Source of the DNA: UMGS1279 sp045577495
GTDB lineage: Bacteria > Bacillota > Clostridia > Oscillospirales > Acutalibacteraceae
NCBI GenBank assembly: GCA_045577495.1
Contig: JAZNIK010000021.1
Span: 1 to 30,433 of the forward strand
Direction of reading: 5' to 3'
Length of the DNA stretch: 30,433 nucleotides
A model generated the notes under the pieces. It was given only the letters and a program-made list of their open reading frames with translations. It ran no database searches and was not told where the DNA came from. The translations under genes and the position numbers were made by a program. Shown one piece after another: positions 15,410-22,394 of this stretch (its first letter is position 1; each line of letters starts with the position of its first letter).

Positions 15410-15462
15410 ACGCTTTTGTTTGGTTATTACCTTCCGTCTTGACTTTGATGGGAGGTTTTTTT
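15359..15462 (+). promoter_or_regulatory. Attenuator of mgtE: antiterminator, pause hairpin and terminator
   Basis: Terminator: ACCTTCC (15429-15435) pairs with GGGAGGT (15450-15456), one G-U pair, followed by seven T up to 15462; the mgtE RBS GGGAGG is in its 3' arm. Competing fold: GGCGGAA (15359-15365) and GTA (15367-15369) pair with TAC (15428-15430) and TTCCGTC (15432-15438), which destroys the terminator. A middle hairpin (15389-15399 with 15404-15415, TTTT loop) lies at the end of the leader ORF. Signal unknown; magnesium is the obvious candidate because the gene encodes a magnesium transporter. Confidence 0.65.
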
Positions 15463-16836
15463 ATGTCTGAAGAATTATTTGAAATGGTTGAAGAAATCAC
15501 AACCTATCTAGAAGAAAAAAAATATAACAAGCTTCGCAATTTATTAACCGATATGAATGAGGTTGATATAGCAGAGGCTCTTGATGAGGTTTCTCCCGAG
15601 CACACCGCTTTGATTTACAGGCTACTGCCAAAATCACAAGCGGCAGAGGTTTTTACCTATATGGACTCGGATACCCGCGAACATTTGGTATCACTACTGA
15701 ATGACCGAGAGCTTCGTGCAGTTATGCGTGATTTGTTCGTTGACGACGTTGCGGACATGCTTGAAGAAATGCCGGCTAATGTTGTAAAAAGAATGCTTAA
15801 AGCCGCCTCCCCTGAAGACAGGAAAGACATTAACCAAATACTTCAATATCCTGATGATAGCGCGGGTAGTGTGCTTACCACAGAGTTTGTTGACCTTAAA
15901 GCTTCTATGACGGTTGAAAAAGCATTTAACTACATTCGTTCATACGGTCCCGATAAAGAAACTATCTACACCTGTTATGTTACCGACAGCGACAGACATC
16001 TTGAGGGTGTTATAACGGTTAAAGAACTTTTACTGGCAAAGGCAGATGATATTGTTGGCGATTTGATGGAGAAAAATGTGATTTTTGCCACCACAACCGA
16101 TGACCAAGAAGAAGTTACAGCAACCTTTGCCAAGTATGACTTTATCGCACTCCCTGTTGTTGATAAAGAGAATCGCTTGGTTGGTATTATAACGGTTGAC
16201 GATATCGTTGATATTATCCAAGAGGAAACTACCGAAGATATTGAAAAAATGGCGGCTATTTCGCCTGGTGACAAGCCATATCTTAAAACCGGTGTTTTTG
16301 AAACGGTTAAAAATCGCATTTATTGGTTGCTTCTTTTGATGATTTCGGCAACCTTTACAGGTATGATAATAACCTCTTTCGAAAAAGCATTGGCAAGTTC
16401 TATTATTCTTACCGCCTTTATTCCAATGCTTATGAATAGTGGTGGTAATTCGGGTAGTCAGTCATCCGTTACCATTATTCGTAGCTTGGCTTTGGGTGAC
16501 ATTACCTTTGCTGATACCTGGCGAATAATTTTTAAGGAGTTTAGAGTTGCTTTTATCTGCGGTCTTATCCTTTCCCTCGCCAATTTTGTTAAAATGTTGT
16601 TTATAGATAATATTCTGCTTGGAACAGATATTAGTGTTCAAATAGCGTTGGTAGTTAGCCTAACCCTACTTGCAACGGTTGTTATTGCAAAAATCATAGG
16701 TTGCACTCTCCCCTTACTTGCAAAAAAGGTAGGCTTTGACCCCGCGGTTATGGCAAGTCCATTTATAACCACACTGGTTGATGCTATTTCACTTATTTTA
16801 TATTTTCAAATTGCAAGTGCATTGCTTGGTCTTTAA
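15463..16836 (+). CDS. mgtE: Magnesium transporter MgtE
   Basis: MgtE is a homodimeric, magnesium-gated Mg2+ channel of the cytoplasmic membrane. The 457-residue product has the standard order: an acidic superhelical N-domain (about 20-130; DMNEVDIAEALDEVSPEH), a pair of CBS domains (about 135-260) and five TM helices in the last 180 residues. The pore signature NSGGNSGSQSS and the conserved LVDAISLILYF at the end are present. The start is ATG 15463 after GGGAGG at seven bases; an upstream in-frame start at 15439 would lie in the terminator loop. It is monocistronic: a leader with attenuator upstream and a terminator directly after. In the family, Mg2+ closes the channel through the N and CBS domains. 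Confidence 0.95.
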   Translation: MSEELFEMVEEITTYLEEKKYNKLRNLLTDMNEVDIAEALDEVSPEHTALIYRLLPKSQAAEVFTYMDSDTREHLVSLLNDRELRAVMRDLFVDDVADMLEEMPANVVKRMLKAASPEDRKDINQILQYPDDSAGSVLTTEFVDLKASMTVEKAFNYIRSYGPDKETIYTCYVTDSDRHLEGVITVKELLLAKADDIVGDLMEKNVIFATTTDDQEEVTATFAKYDFIALPVVDKENRLVGIITVDDIVDIIQEETTEDIEKMAAISPGDKPYLKTGVFETVKNRIYWLLLLMISATFTGMIITSFEKALASSIILTAFIPMLMNSGGNSGSQSSVTIIRSLALGDITFADTWRIIFKEFRVAFICGLILSLANFVKMLFIDNILLGTDISVQIALVVSLTLLATVVIAKIIGCTLPLLAKKVGFDPAVMASPFITTLVDAISLILYFQIASALLGL

Positions 16837-16841
16837 AAAAT

Positions 16842-16874
16842 GCTTGTATCGTTTTTTCGGTACAAGCTTTTTTG
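16842..16874 (+). terminator. Terminator of mgtE
   Basis: GCTTGTATCG (16842-16851) pairs with CGGTACAAGC (16858-16867), one T-G pair, with a T6 loop and six T after the stem. It starts five bases after the mgtE stop. Confidence 0.9.
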
Positions 16875-16923
16875 TTTTTGTATATTAAAATACGCAAATA
16901 TTTTGGGAGTTTAAAATATTTCC

Positions 16924-16952
16924 TTGAAGTTTTTATAGTGTGATAGTATAAT
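16924..16952 (+). promoter_or_regulatory. Promoter of the flavoprotein-DUF4364-ROK-SIS operon
   Basis: TTGAAG (16924-16929) and TATAAT (16947-16952) are separated by 17 bases, about 40 bases before the first gene. Confidence 0.7.
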
Positions 16953-16991
16953 TAAATATGTAAATTCGCTTATAGTAAACGGGGTGAGCTT

Positions 16992-17531
16992 TTGAAAAAT
17001 TATGCAAAAAATTTAATCATTTATGGCTCACCAAAAGCCGATTCGTTTACGGCAAAACTACTTAAAGCAGAACTCAAAAATATTGATGGAGATTTTGAGG
17101 TTTTTAACTGCTTTGAAACACCGCCTATCCCCTGCAATGCTTGTAACCTTTGCGAGATTAAATATGGTTGCAAAAACAGTGATTTAGATTTGTTTTTTAA
17201 AAAATTTGAAATGGCTGAAAGGATTATCATGGCATTCCCTGTTTATAACGGCAGTTTTCCCGCACCATTAAAAGCCCTTATTGATAGGTTTCAATGGTTA
17301 TATTCTGCCCGATTTAGCCAAAATATAATGCCGCCCATTAAAAATAAGCGAGATTTTATATTGGTTATAACAAAGGGGTCTGACACAGACTACACCGATA
17401 TTATTCTAGAGCAGATAAAACCGCTTTTTACCATTTCGGGTTGTACTCTTAGGCGAATTGTTATGCTAAAAAATACAGATAATATCTCTGTTTCTGATGA
17501 CTTTAAACCGATAATTACTAATTTTGATTAG
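16992..17531 (+). CDS. NADPH-dependent FMN reductase-like / iron-sulfur flavoprotein
   Basis: A flavodoxin-fold oxidoreductase of 179 residues. The FMN phosphate loop is LIIYGSPKADSFTAKLL (8-24). A cysteine cluster follows, CNACNLCEIKYGC (48-60), in the position where iron-sulfur flavoproteins and related FMN reductases carry four Cys. AFPVYNGSFPAPLKALIDRF (80-99) is the typical flavin-site and dimer segment. It probably moves electrons from NAD(P)H or ferredoxin to a small molecule; the substrate is unknown. The start is TTG 16992 directly after GGGGTGAG, because the frame has no nearer ATG. It is the first gene of a four-gene co-directional run and lies ten bases before the DUF4364 gene. 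Confidence 0.75.
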   Translation: MKNYAKNLIIYGSPKADSFTAKLLKAELKNIDGDFEVFNCFETPPIPCNACNLCEIKYGCKNSDLDLFFKKFEMAERIIMAFPVYNGSFPAPLKALIDRFQWLYSARFSQNIMPPIKNKRDFILVITKGSDTDYTDIILEQIKPLFTISGCTLRRIVMLKNTDNISVSDDFKPIITNFD

Positions 17532-17541
17532 GGTGAATTGA

Positions 17542-18117
17542 ATGAATCAAGAATCTAATTTTGATAAAATAGTTCCTGAAAATATTTTTGGCAGTGGCGA
17601 CCTTAAGGTTTTAATTTGCTATATGCTTTCTGCCATAAATGAGGCTATCCCCGCAACCGAAACCGCTCAACTTTTTCACTACGAGGGCATAGCAAACTAT
17701 TTTGATACCCAAACCGCAATTTTTGAGCTTGAAAAGGACGGATATATCGCTCCACACAATTCAAAAAAGGATATGTATAGAATAACCGAAAAGGGTAAAG
17801 CCCTAAGCAACACCCTTAAGGATAATGTATCCATAACCCTTAGAACCAAGGTTTATAATGCGGTTGTAAAAATGCTTACTCGCTATAAATACGAGCGTGA
17901 TTGCGATATCGTTATAGAGAACACTGCGGGTGGTAGTCTGCTTACCTACCGTATGACAAGCGGTGATATCACTCTTTGCTCGTATAGTATTTTATTGCCT
18001 AATGAATCTCAGGCTCAAACCTTAAAAGAAAAGATTTTAAAAGACCCAAAATACTATTATGATTCCTTTATCAAGATTTTAACAGAGGATATTTCCTCAA
18101 AAAACAGTCAGGAGTAA
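17542..18117 (+). CDS. DUF4364 family protein (winged-helix regulator-like)
   Basis: A 191-residue protein with the features of DUF4364, a family found mostly in Clostridia. The N-terminal half (about 15-95) reads as a PadR/MarR-like winged helix: DLKVLICYMLSAINEAIPAT, then TQTAIFELEKDGYIAPH and MYRITEKGKAL. The C-terminal half (about 100-185) is a mixed alpha/beta domain without recognisable catalytic residues. It probably binds DNA, though no member function is known to me. GGGTGA precedes the ATG at eight bases, and the ROK kinase follows after five bases, so it is likely cotranscribed with it. Confidence 0.8.
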   Translation: MNQESNFDKIVPENIFGSGDLKVLICYMLSAINEAIPATETAQLFHYEGIANYFDTQTAIFELEKDGYIAPHNSKKDMYRITEKGKALSNTLKDNVSITLRTKVYNAVVKMLTRYKYERDCDIVIENTAGGSLLTYRMTSGDITLCSYSILLPNESQAQTLKEKILKDPKYYYDSFIKILTEDISSKNSQE

Positions 18118-18122
18118 TTTAT

Positions 18123-19097
18123 ATGAAAAAACTCATAGGCATTGATGTTGGCGGCACAAAATGCGCCGTTACCGCAGGCACCGCAACCGACAACAAGCTT
18201 ACCATACTTGACAAGCGCGGTTTTGCAACAGACACCTCAAAATCATCAGACGAAATTATGACACAATTTTATGAGATTGTTGATGAATTTGTTGCTAAAT
18301 ACGGTGCAGACGTTATAGGCATTTCTTGTGGTGGACCGCTTGATTCATTAACAGGCACCATCGTTTGTCCACCCAACCTACCTAATTTGCATGGTGTTGA
18401 AATAACAAAACTTTTTAGCCAAAGATACGGCATACCCGCATATCTGCAAAATGATGCAAATGCTTGTGCCCTTGCCGAATGGCTTTATGGCGCGGGCGAA
18501 TGTTGCAAAAATATGGTGTTTTTAACCTTTGGCACAGGTCTTGGTGCAGGTCTTATTTTAGATGGCAAATTATATGAGGGCACTAACGGCAACGCCGGTG
18601 AGGTTGGTCACGTTAGGCTTAGCGAGAATGGACCGGTTGGTTTTGGTAAATTTGGCTCTTTTGAAGGTTTTTGTAGCGGTGGCGGTATTGCACAACTTGG
18701 CTACACCCTTGGTCTTGCCGCCCATCAACGCGGCGAAACGCCACTTTATTTCGACCCCGACACCGCACCCGAGGGCATTACCGCAAAATCTGTTGCTATT
18801 GCGGCAGAACAGCACGGTGACCCGACCGCTATTGAGGTTTACAGGCTTTGCGGGGAATATTTAGGTCGTGGTCTTTCAATCCTGATTGACCTTTTGAACC
18901 CCGAAAAAATTGTTATCGGTAGTATTTTTACCCGTTCAAGAAACGGACTTTGGGAATCTTGCAAGGAAATAATCGAACGTGAGGCACTTAAAATATCTTG
19001 GGACTGTTGTGAGGTTGTTCCTGCAAAGTTATTAGAGGGAATTGGTGATTACGCCGCACTTACTGTTGGCGTTTATGGACTTAGGGAGGAGAAATAA
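18123..19097 (+). CDS. ROK-family sugar kinase
   Basis: A 324-residue ROK kinase without DNA-binding domain, so an enzyme rather than a repressor. The ATP loop IGIDVGGTKCAV is at 5-16. LQNDANACALAEW (about 117-129) carries the catalytic Asp. FGTGLGAGLI and GNAGEVGH (His of the ROK zinc site) follow. The usual CxCGxxGCxE zinc loop is replaced by GFGKFGSFEGFCSGGGI, as in a subset of clostridial and Bacteroides ROK kinases, so a structural zinc is doubtful. Substrate would be glucose, N-acetylmannosamine, fructose or a similar hexose. AGGAG precedes the ATG, and the SIS gene starts two bases after its stop, so the two probably act on the same sugar. Confidence 0.82.
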   Translation: MKKLIGIDVGGTKCAVTAGTATDNKLTILDKRGFATDTSKSSDEIMTQFYEIVDEFVAKYGADVIGISCGGPLDSLTGTIVCPPNLPNLHGVEITKLFSQRYGIPAYLQNDANACALAEWLYGAGECCKNMVFLTFGTGLGAGLILDGKLYEGTNGNAGEVGHVRLSENGPVGFGKFGSFEGFCSGGGIAQLGYTLGLAAHQRGETPLYFDPDTAPEGITAKSVAIAAEQHGDPTAIEVYRLCGEYLGRGLSILIDLLNPEKIVIGSIFTRSRNGLWESCKEIIEREALKISWDCCEVVPAKLLEGIGDYAALTVGVYGLREEK

Positions 19098-19099
19098 AA

Positions 19100-19735
19100 A
19101 TGAATCAAAGAGTTGTAATGCTTACAAAAAAATATCCTTGCTTGGATTTTTGTGCAGAGGCTATAGACCTTGCGATAGAAAAGATTATAACCTGCTATAA
19201 AAATGGTGGCAAGGTTTTACTTTGCGGTAACGGTGGAAGCGCCGCAGACTGCACCCACATTGTTGGCGAACTTATGAAAGGCTTTTTGAAAAAACGCCCT
19301 GTTGGAAGCGAACTTGCAGAGAACCTTAAAAAAGGATACAACAAGGTAGATGATGAGCTCTTATCTAATCTTCAATGCGCATTACCCGCTATTGACCTTT
19401 GCGAATCAATTTCACTTCTTACCGCTTATTGTAATGATGTAGACCCCAATTACATATTTGCACAACAGGTGTTTGGCCTTGGAAAACCTGGTGATATTTT
19501 AATCGGTCTTAGCACATCAGGTAACGCTCAAAATGTTAACCACGCCGCCCGTTTAGCCAGAGGTATGGGACTTACCGTAATTGGTATGACAGGCGAAAGA
19601 CCAAGTAAACTATCAGAGAACGCCGATGTTTGCATTAGGGTTCCCGAAACCGAAACATATAAAATTCAAGAATTGCATTTACCTGTATATCACGCAATTT
19701 GCGATGCAGTTGAAGCAGCGTTTTTTGATATGTAA
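19100..19735 (+). CDS. SIS-domain sugar-phosphate isomerase (GmhA/DiaA-like)
   Basis: A single SIS domain of 211 residues. LLCGNGGSAADCTHIVGELM is the first phosphate-sugar binding loop with the GmhA-type Asp-His. LIGLSTSGNAQNVNHAARLA is the SIS Ser-rich loop. The C-terminal helix, HLPVYHAICDAVEAAFF, matches sedoheptulose-7-phosphate isomerases. An insertion of about 30 residues after FLKKRPVGSEL makes it longer than classical GmhA (about 190). AGGAG lies in the end of the kinase gene. With the adjacent ROK kinase it could form a sugar phosphorylation-isomerisation module. No heptose pathway genes are in view, so the GmhA name is only a family label. Confidence 0.8.
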   Translation: MNQRVVMLTKKYPCLDFCAEAIDLAIEKIITCYKNGGKVLLCGNGGSAADCTHIVGELMKGFLKKRPVGSELAENLKKGYNKVDDELLSNLQCALPAIDLCESISLLTAYCNDVDPNYIFAQQVFGLGKPGDILIGLSTSGNAQNVNHAARLARGMGLTVIGMTGERPSKLSENADVCIRVPETETYKIQELHLPVYHAICDAVEAAFFDM

Positions 19736-19788
19736 TATATAACTTGCTTTAGGTTTGCAGGCTCAGAAATCCACAAAAAGCATTCCAC

Positions 19789-19830
19789 TTGGCGAAGTGT
19801 TCCTAAGGGCACTTCGCCAATTTAAATTTT
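19789..19830 (+). terminator. Terminator after the ROK-SIS operon
   Basis: TTGGCGAAGTG (19789-19799) pairs perfectly with CACTTCGCCAA (19810-19820) around a 10-base loop; TTTAAATTTT follows. Confidence 0.8.
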
Positions 19831-19840
19831 ATATAATATA

Positions 19841-19870
19841 TTGTTTTTATCTGTTTGGTTATGGTATAAT
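19841..19870 (+). promoter_or_regulatory. Promoter of the small protein-nuclease cassette
   Basis: TTGTTT (19841-19846) is followed after 18 bases by TATAAT (19865-19870), which carries an extended -10 TGG just upstream. It lies 32 bases before the first start codon. Confidence 0.55.
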
Positions 19871-19901
19871 GATAAAAATATTTTTGATAGGATAAAATTA
19901 T

Positions 19902-20063
19902 ATGAAAAGAAAAAAAATAAACAAAAACTCTCTTATATATAAATGGGAACATGACAAAAATCCTGTTGGAGTAAGTGGCAAACCATCTAAAAATAAAATA
20001 AAAATCCAGCATGTTACCGATATCAATAAGGTATTAAACGAAAAGGAGTATACGGTCAAATGA
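19902..20063 (+). CDS. Small basic protein, partner of the nuclease-like gene (53 aa)
   Basis: A 53-codon frame starts at ATG 19902 and ends at TGA 20063, sharing ATGA with the start of the next gene. The product begins MKRKKINKNSLIYKWEHDKN, is strongly basic (many Lys) and ends NKVLNEKEYTVK. No HTH or known antitoxin fold is evident. The RBS is weak (AGG in GATAGGATAA, about 10 bases upstream), but a promoter with TATAAT lies just ahead and the downstream gene has its RBS (AAAGGAG) inside this ORF. The four-base overlap is the main argument that it is real. It could be an antitoxin, a DNA-binding partner or a leader. Function unknown. Confidence 0.55.
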   Translation: MKRKKINKNSLIYKWEHDKNPVGVSGKPSKNKIKIQHVTDINKVLNEKEYTVK

Positions 20064-20593
20064 ATGAAAAAATCAAAAAACTAGATACAGTTATTAAAAA
20101 AGTATGGAAAAAAGATATTGCTAATGACTACAAACATAACCTTATTTTAAACGAAGATACATTAAAAAATGTTTTATACTTCTATCTTCGTACTTGTTTC
20201 AAAACAACACCTGAACTAGAAAATTTTTGTATATTCACAGAGTGTACTGAATACGGTTTTTCAAAATTAAACTATACCCCTGATATGGTTATTGTAGATA
20301 AGCTTACCAATAAAATAGTTGCCATATTCGAGTTAAAATATAAATCAAGAAACTGTTACCAAGTGGAAGATTTAGTGAAACATGATTTTTATAAATTAAA
20401 AGATTATATGAATATACCCGATATAATACATAGTAACTGCCAATATTATGTTGCAGCAATAACGCTAGGCGAATTTAACAGAGCAAATTGGCTTGATGGC
20501 AGAAGTAAATGGGCAAGGAGCAAGGTTGTTGAGCTCATTGCTTATGAGCCGAATGGTGTTATTGATTTTCAAGTTGTTTCGCATAATGAATAA
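20060..20593 (+). CDS. PD-(D/E)XK-like nuclease domain protein
   Basis: A 177-residue protein with a restriction-endonuclease-like core. An N-terminal helix with a Glu (LILNEDTLKNVLYFYLR) precedes YTPDMVIVDKLTNKIVAIFE and LKYKSR, i.e. PD ... ExK with the spacing of the PD-(D/E)XK superfamily (catalytic D and E-x-K binding Mg2+). The rest alternates strands and helices and ends with VVELIAYEPNGVIDFQVV. Members cut or process DNA in restriction, repair, defence or mobile elements. It stands alone with the 53-residue gene it overlaps, in more AT-rich DNA than the flanks, bounded by terminators and next to a dispersed repeat. That suggests a transferred cassette, possibly defence. Target unknown. 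Confidence 0.65.
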   Translation: MNEKIKKLDTVIKKVWKKDIANDYKHNLILNEDTLKNVLYFYLRTCFKTTPELENFCIFTECTEYGFSKLNYTPDMVIVDKLTNKIVAIFELKYKSRNCYQVEDLVKHDFYKLKDYMNIPDIIHSNCQYYVAAITLGEFNRANWLDGRSKWARSKVVELIAYEPNGVIDFQVVSHNE

Positions 20594-20620
20594 TAAACTT
20601 AGTCTTGCTTTTATAGAAAT

Positions 20621-20668
20621 GATATGCACATCCAAAAGCGTCTAACTTTTGGGGTGCATATCAAAAAA
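20621..20668 (+). terminator. Terminator of the nuclease cassette
   Basis: GATATGCAC (20621-20629) pairs with GTGCATATC (20654-20662) and TCCAAAAG (20631-20638) with CTTTTGGG (20645-20652), a nearly continuous 17-bp stem with a small bulge. It lies 28 bases after the stop. Only A follows on the plus strand, so termination may rely on stem strength, or the hairpin may be a processing signal. Confidence 0.55.
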
Positions 20669-20700
20669 CCAAAATTACTAATATACTGTTTTTTTGATAA

Positions 20701-20750
20701 AAAAGCACTTACAATACTAGCAAAACTAGTTTTGTAAGTGCTTTTATTAT
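20701..20750. terminator. Strong bidirectional hairpin
   Basis: AAAAGCACTTACAA (20701-20714) pairs perfectly with TTGTAAGTGCTTTT (20732-20745); an inner CTAG/CTAG pairing extends it. T-rich sequence on both sides lets it terminate in either direction, for example transcripts from the nuclease cassette. Confidence 0.75.
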
Positions 20751-20803
20751 TGCAAAAGTAATAAGATAGTAGTCGCATCTTAATTTTTGCGGTTTTCTTC
20801 CTT

Positions 20804-20887
20804 GTCATTCTGAGTGTTTAACGAAGAATCTCAAAAAAGCACAACTCACAAGGAGATTCTTCGGTCATTTCACTCCCTCAGAATGAC
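20804..20887. repeat. Dispersed palindromic repeat (REP/MITE-like)
   Basis: The ends GTCATTCTGAG (20804-20814) and CTCAGAATGAC (20877-20887) are perfect inverted repeats. An inner pair, CGAAGAATCTC (20822-20832) and GAGATTCTTCG (20853-20863), is also perfect. The 84-bp unit matches a type of short palindromic element that recurs in many bacterial intergenic regions (the 'TCATTCTGAG...GAAGAATCT' sequence). It encodes nothing and may be a non-autonomous mobile element. Together with the two hairpins upstream it fills the 349-base gap before trkH. Confidence 0.7.
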
Positions 20888-20941
20888 TAAACAACAATAA
20901 AATATGCCAAATTTAACTTTGAAAATTTAGTTGATTTATTG

Positions 20942-22393
20942 TTAATATTTCCTAAACGCTCTGCTCCAAGTTTTTGGGTTCATCAATACTAACATTGGCA
21001 ATATTTCAAGTCTGCCTGCAAGCATATCAAAACAAAAAACAAGCTTAGATAAATCGGAATACTGACTAAAGTTAGACATTGGACCAACCGCATCAAAACC
21101 TGGGCCGATATTATTGATTGTTGCCGTTATGGCACTAAAATTACTCTCAAAGCTAAAATTATCAATAGAAACAACAAACAGCGAGAATATAAACACCGCT
21201 ATAAAGCCAAGCAGATATGTGTTGATTGAACGAACAACGGTATGCTCAACGGTTTTACCCTCTAGTCTTACCTTTTTAACTGCCCTAGGGTGAATTATTC
21301 TTGAAAGCTCATCACGAACTGTTTTAAGCATAATGATAATACGCGATACCTTTATTCCACCACCTGTACTGCCCGCACAAGCACCGAAAAACATTAGTAG
21401 TAGCAAAATCATTTTTGCAAACTGCGGAAATAGATTAAAGTCGGTTGTTGAATAACCTGTTGTTGTTATAACCGTGCCAACCTGAAAAAGTGAATGTCTA
21501 AAGGTTTCTTCCAATGTTTTGAAGATTGGTCGCACATTTATCATAATACCCGAAACAGATAAAGCAATAATCAAGAAGTACCATCTAACTTCCTCTATCC
21601 TAAAGGCTTGTTTTAAATGCCTTCGGGCAAGTAAAACATATGCATTAAAGTTAACACCAAACAGTATCATAAAAACTGCAATAACATACTGTGAAAAAGC
21701 AGAATATTCTGTAAGTCCGCTATTTCTAATAGCGAATCCGCCTGTTCCCGCCGTTCCGAGTGATAGAGTTATAGCATCAAAAATCGGCATTTTACCTACT
21801 ATTAAAATCACCATTTGGGTTAGAGTCATAACGGTGTAAATAATATATAAAATCTTAGAGGTGTCTTTAACCTTTGGCACTATCTTATCAACCTGAGGAC
21901 CAGGGCTTTCGGCACGCATAAGATGCATTGTTGCGCCACTTGTAAGCGGTAATACCGAAAGTATGAAAACAAGCACACCCATACCGCCAATCCAATGGGA
22001 AAAGCTACGCCAAAAAAGTGAAGCATGAGATAATGCCTCAACATCGGTTAAAATACTTGAGCCGGTTGTGGTAAAGCCCGAAACCATCTCAAAAAAGGCG
22101 TCAACAAATCTTGGTATTTCCCTATTTATTATAAAAGGCAAACATCCAAAAAGGCTTAAAACCATCCACGCCAACGGAACCGAAACAAAAGCCTCTTTTG
22201 CAAAAAACACCTGATTTTTTGGCCGCTTAAATGAAAGCACTAGTCCTATCATCATTGTTATAACGGCGCAAATTAAAAAGCTTAAATACTCACCCTCGCC
22301 GTAAATGATCCCTACCGCAGTGGGCAAAAGCATTAAAAGGCCCTCTATTTTAAGAACATATCCTACGATATATAATATAATTGGTATATTCAT
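20942..22393 (-). CDS. trkH: Potassium uptake protein TrkH (membrane subunit)
   Basis: The K+-conducting subunit of Trk/Ktr uptake, 483 residues, very hydrophobic, with four pore repeats. The filter loops are recognisable: SGFTTTGSSIL, GTAGTGGFAI, VITTTGYSTTDF and INNIGPGFDAVGP. CAGSTGGGIKVSRIII marks the helix after the third loop. The C-terminus, GRLEILPMLVLMNPKTW, is typical. Its ATG 22393 lies one base beyond the trkA stop, so it is translated by coupling to the regulatory subunit. The pair forms a complete system: TrkA binds nucleotide on the cytoplasmic face and gates TrkH. Confidence 0.93.
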   Translation of the reverse strand: MNIPIILYIVGYVLKIEGLLMLLPTAVGIIYGEGEYLSFLICAVITMMIGLVLSFKRPKNQVFFAKEAFVSVPLAWMVLSLFGCLPFIINREIPRFVDAFFEMVSGFTTTGSSILTDVEALSHASLFWRSFSHWIGGMGVLVFILSVLPLTSGATMHLMRAESPGPQVDKIVPKVKDTSKILYIIYTVMTLTQMVILIVGKMPIFDAITLSLGTAGTGGFAIRNSGLTEYSAFSQYVIAVFMILFGVNFNAYVLLARRHLKQAFRIEEVRWYFLIIALSVSGIMINVRPIFKTLEETFRHSLFQVGTVITTTGYSTTDFNLFPQFAKMILLLLMFFGACAGSTGGGIKVSRIIIMLKTVRDELSRIIHPRAVKKVRLEGKTVEHTVVRSINTYLLGFIAVFIFSLFVVSIDNFSFESNFSAITATINNIGPGFDAVGPMSNFSQYSDLSKLVFCFDMLAGRLEILPMLVLMNPKTWSRAFRKY

Positions 22394-22394
22394 A

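Noticed and set aside
15296..15462. M-box (ykoK) magnesium riboswitch upstream of mgtE
   Set aside because: The start of the leader has a partial likeness (AGGTGAG ... ATATGGAT), but the conserved M-box core with its GTCGAAAGAC-like and CGCC segments is absent. A translated attenuator explains the structure better. A covariance search would settle it.
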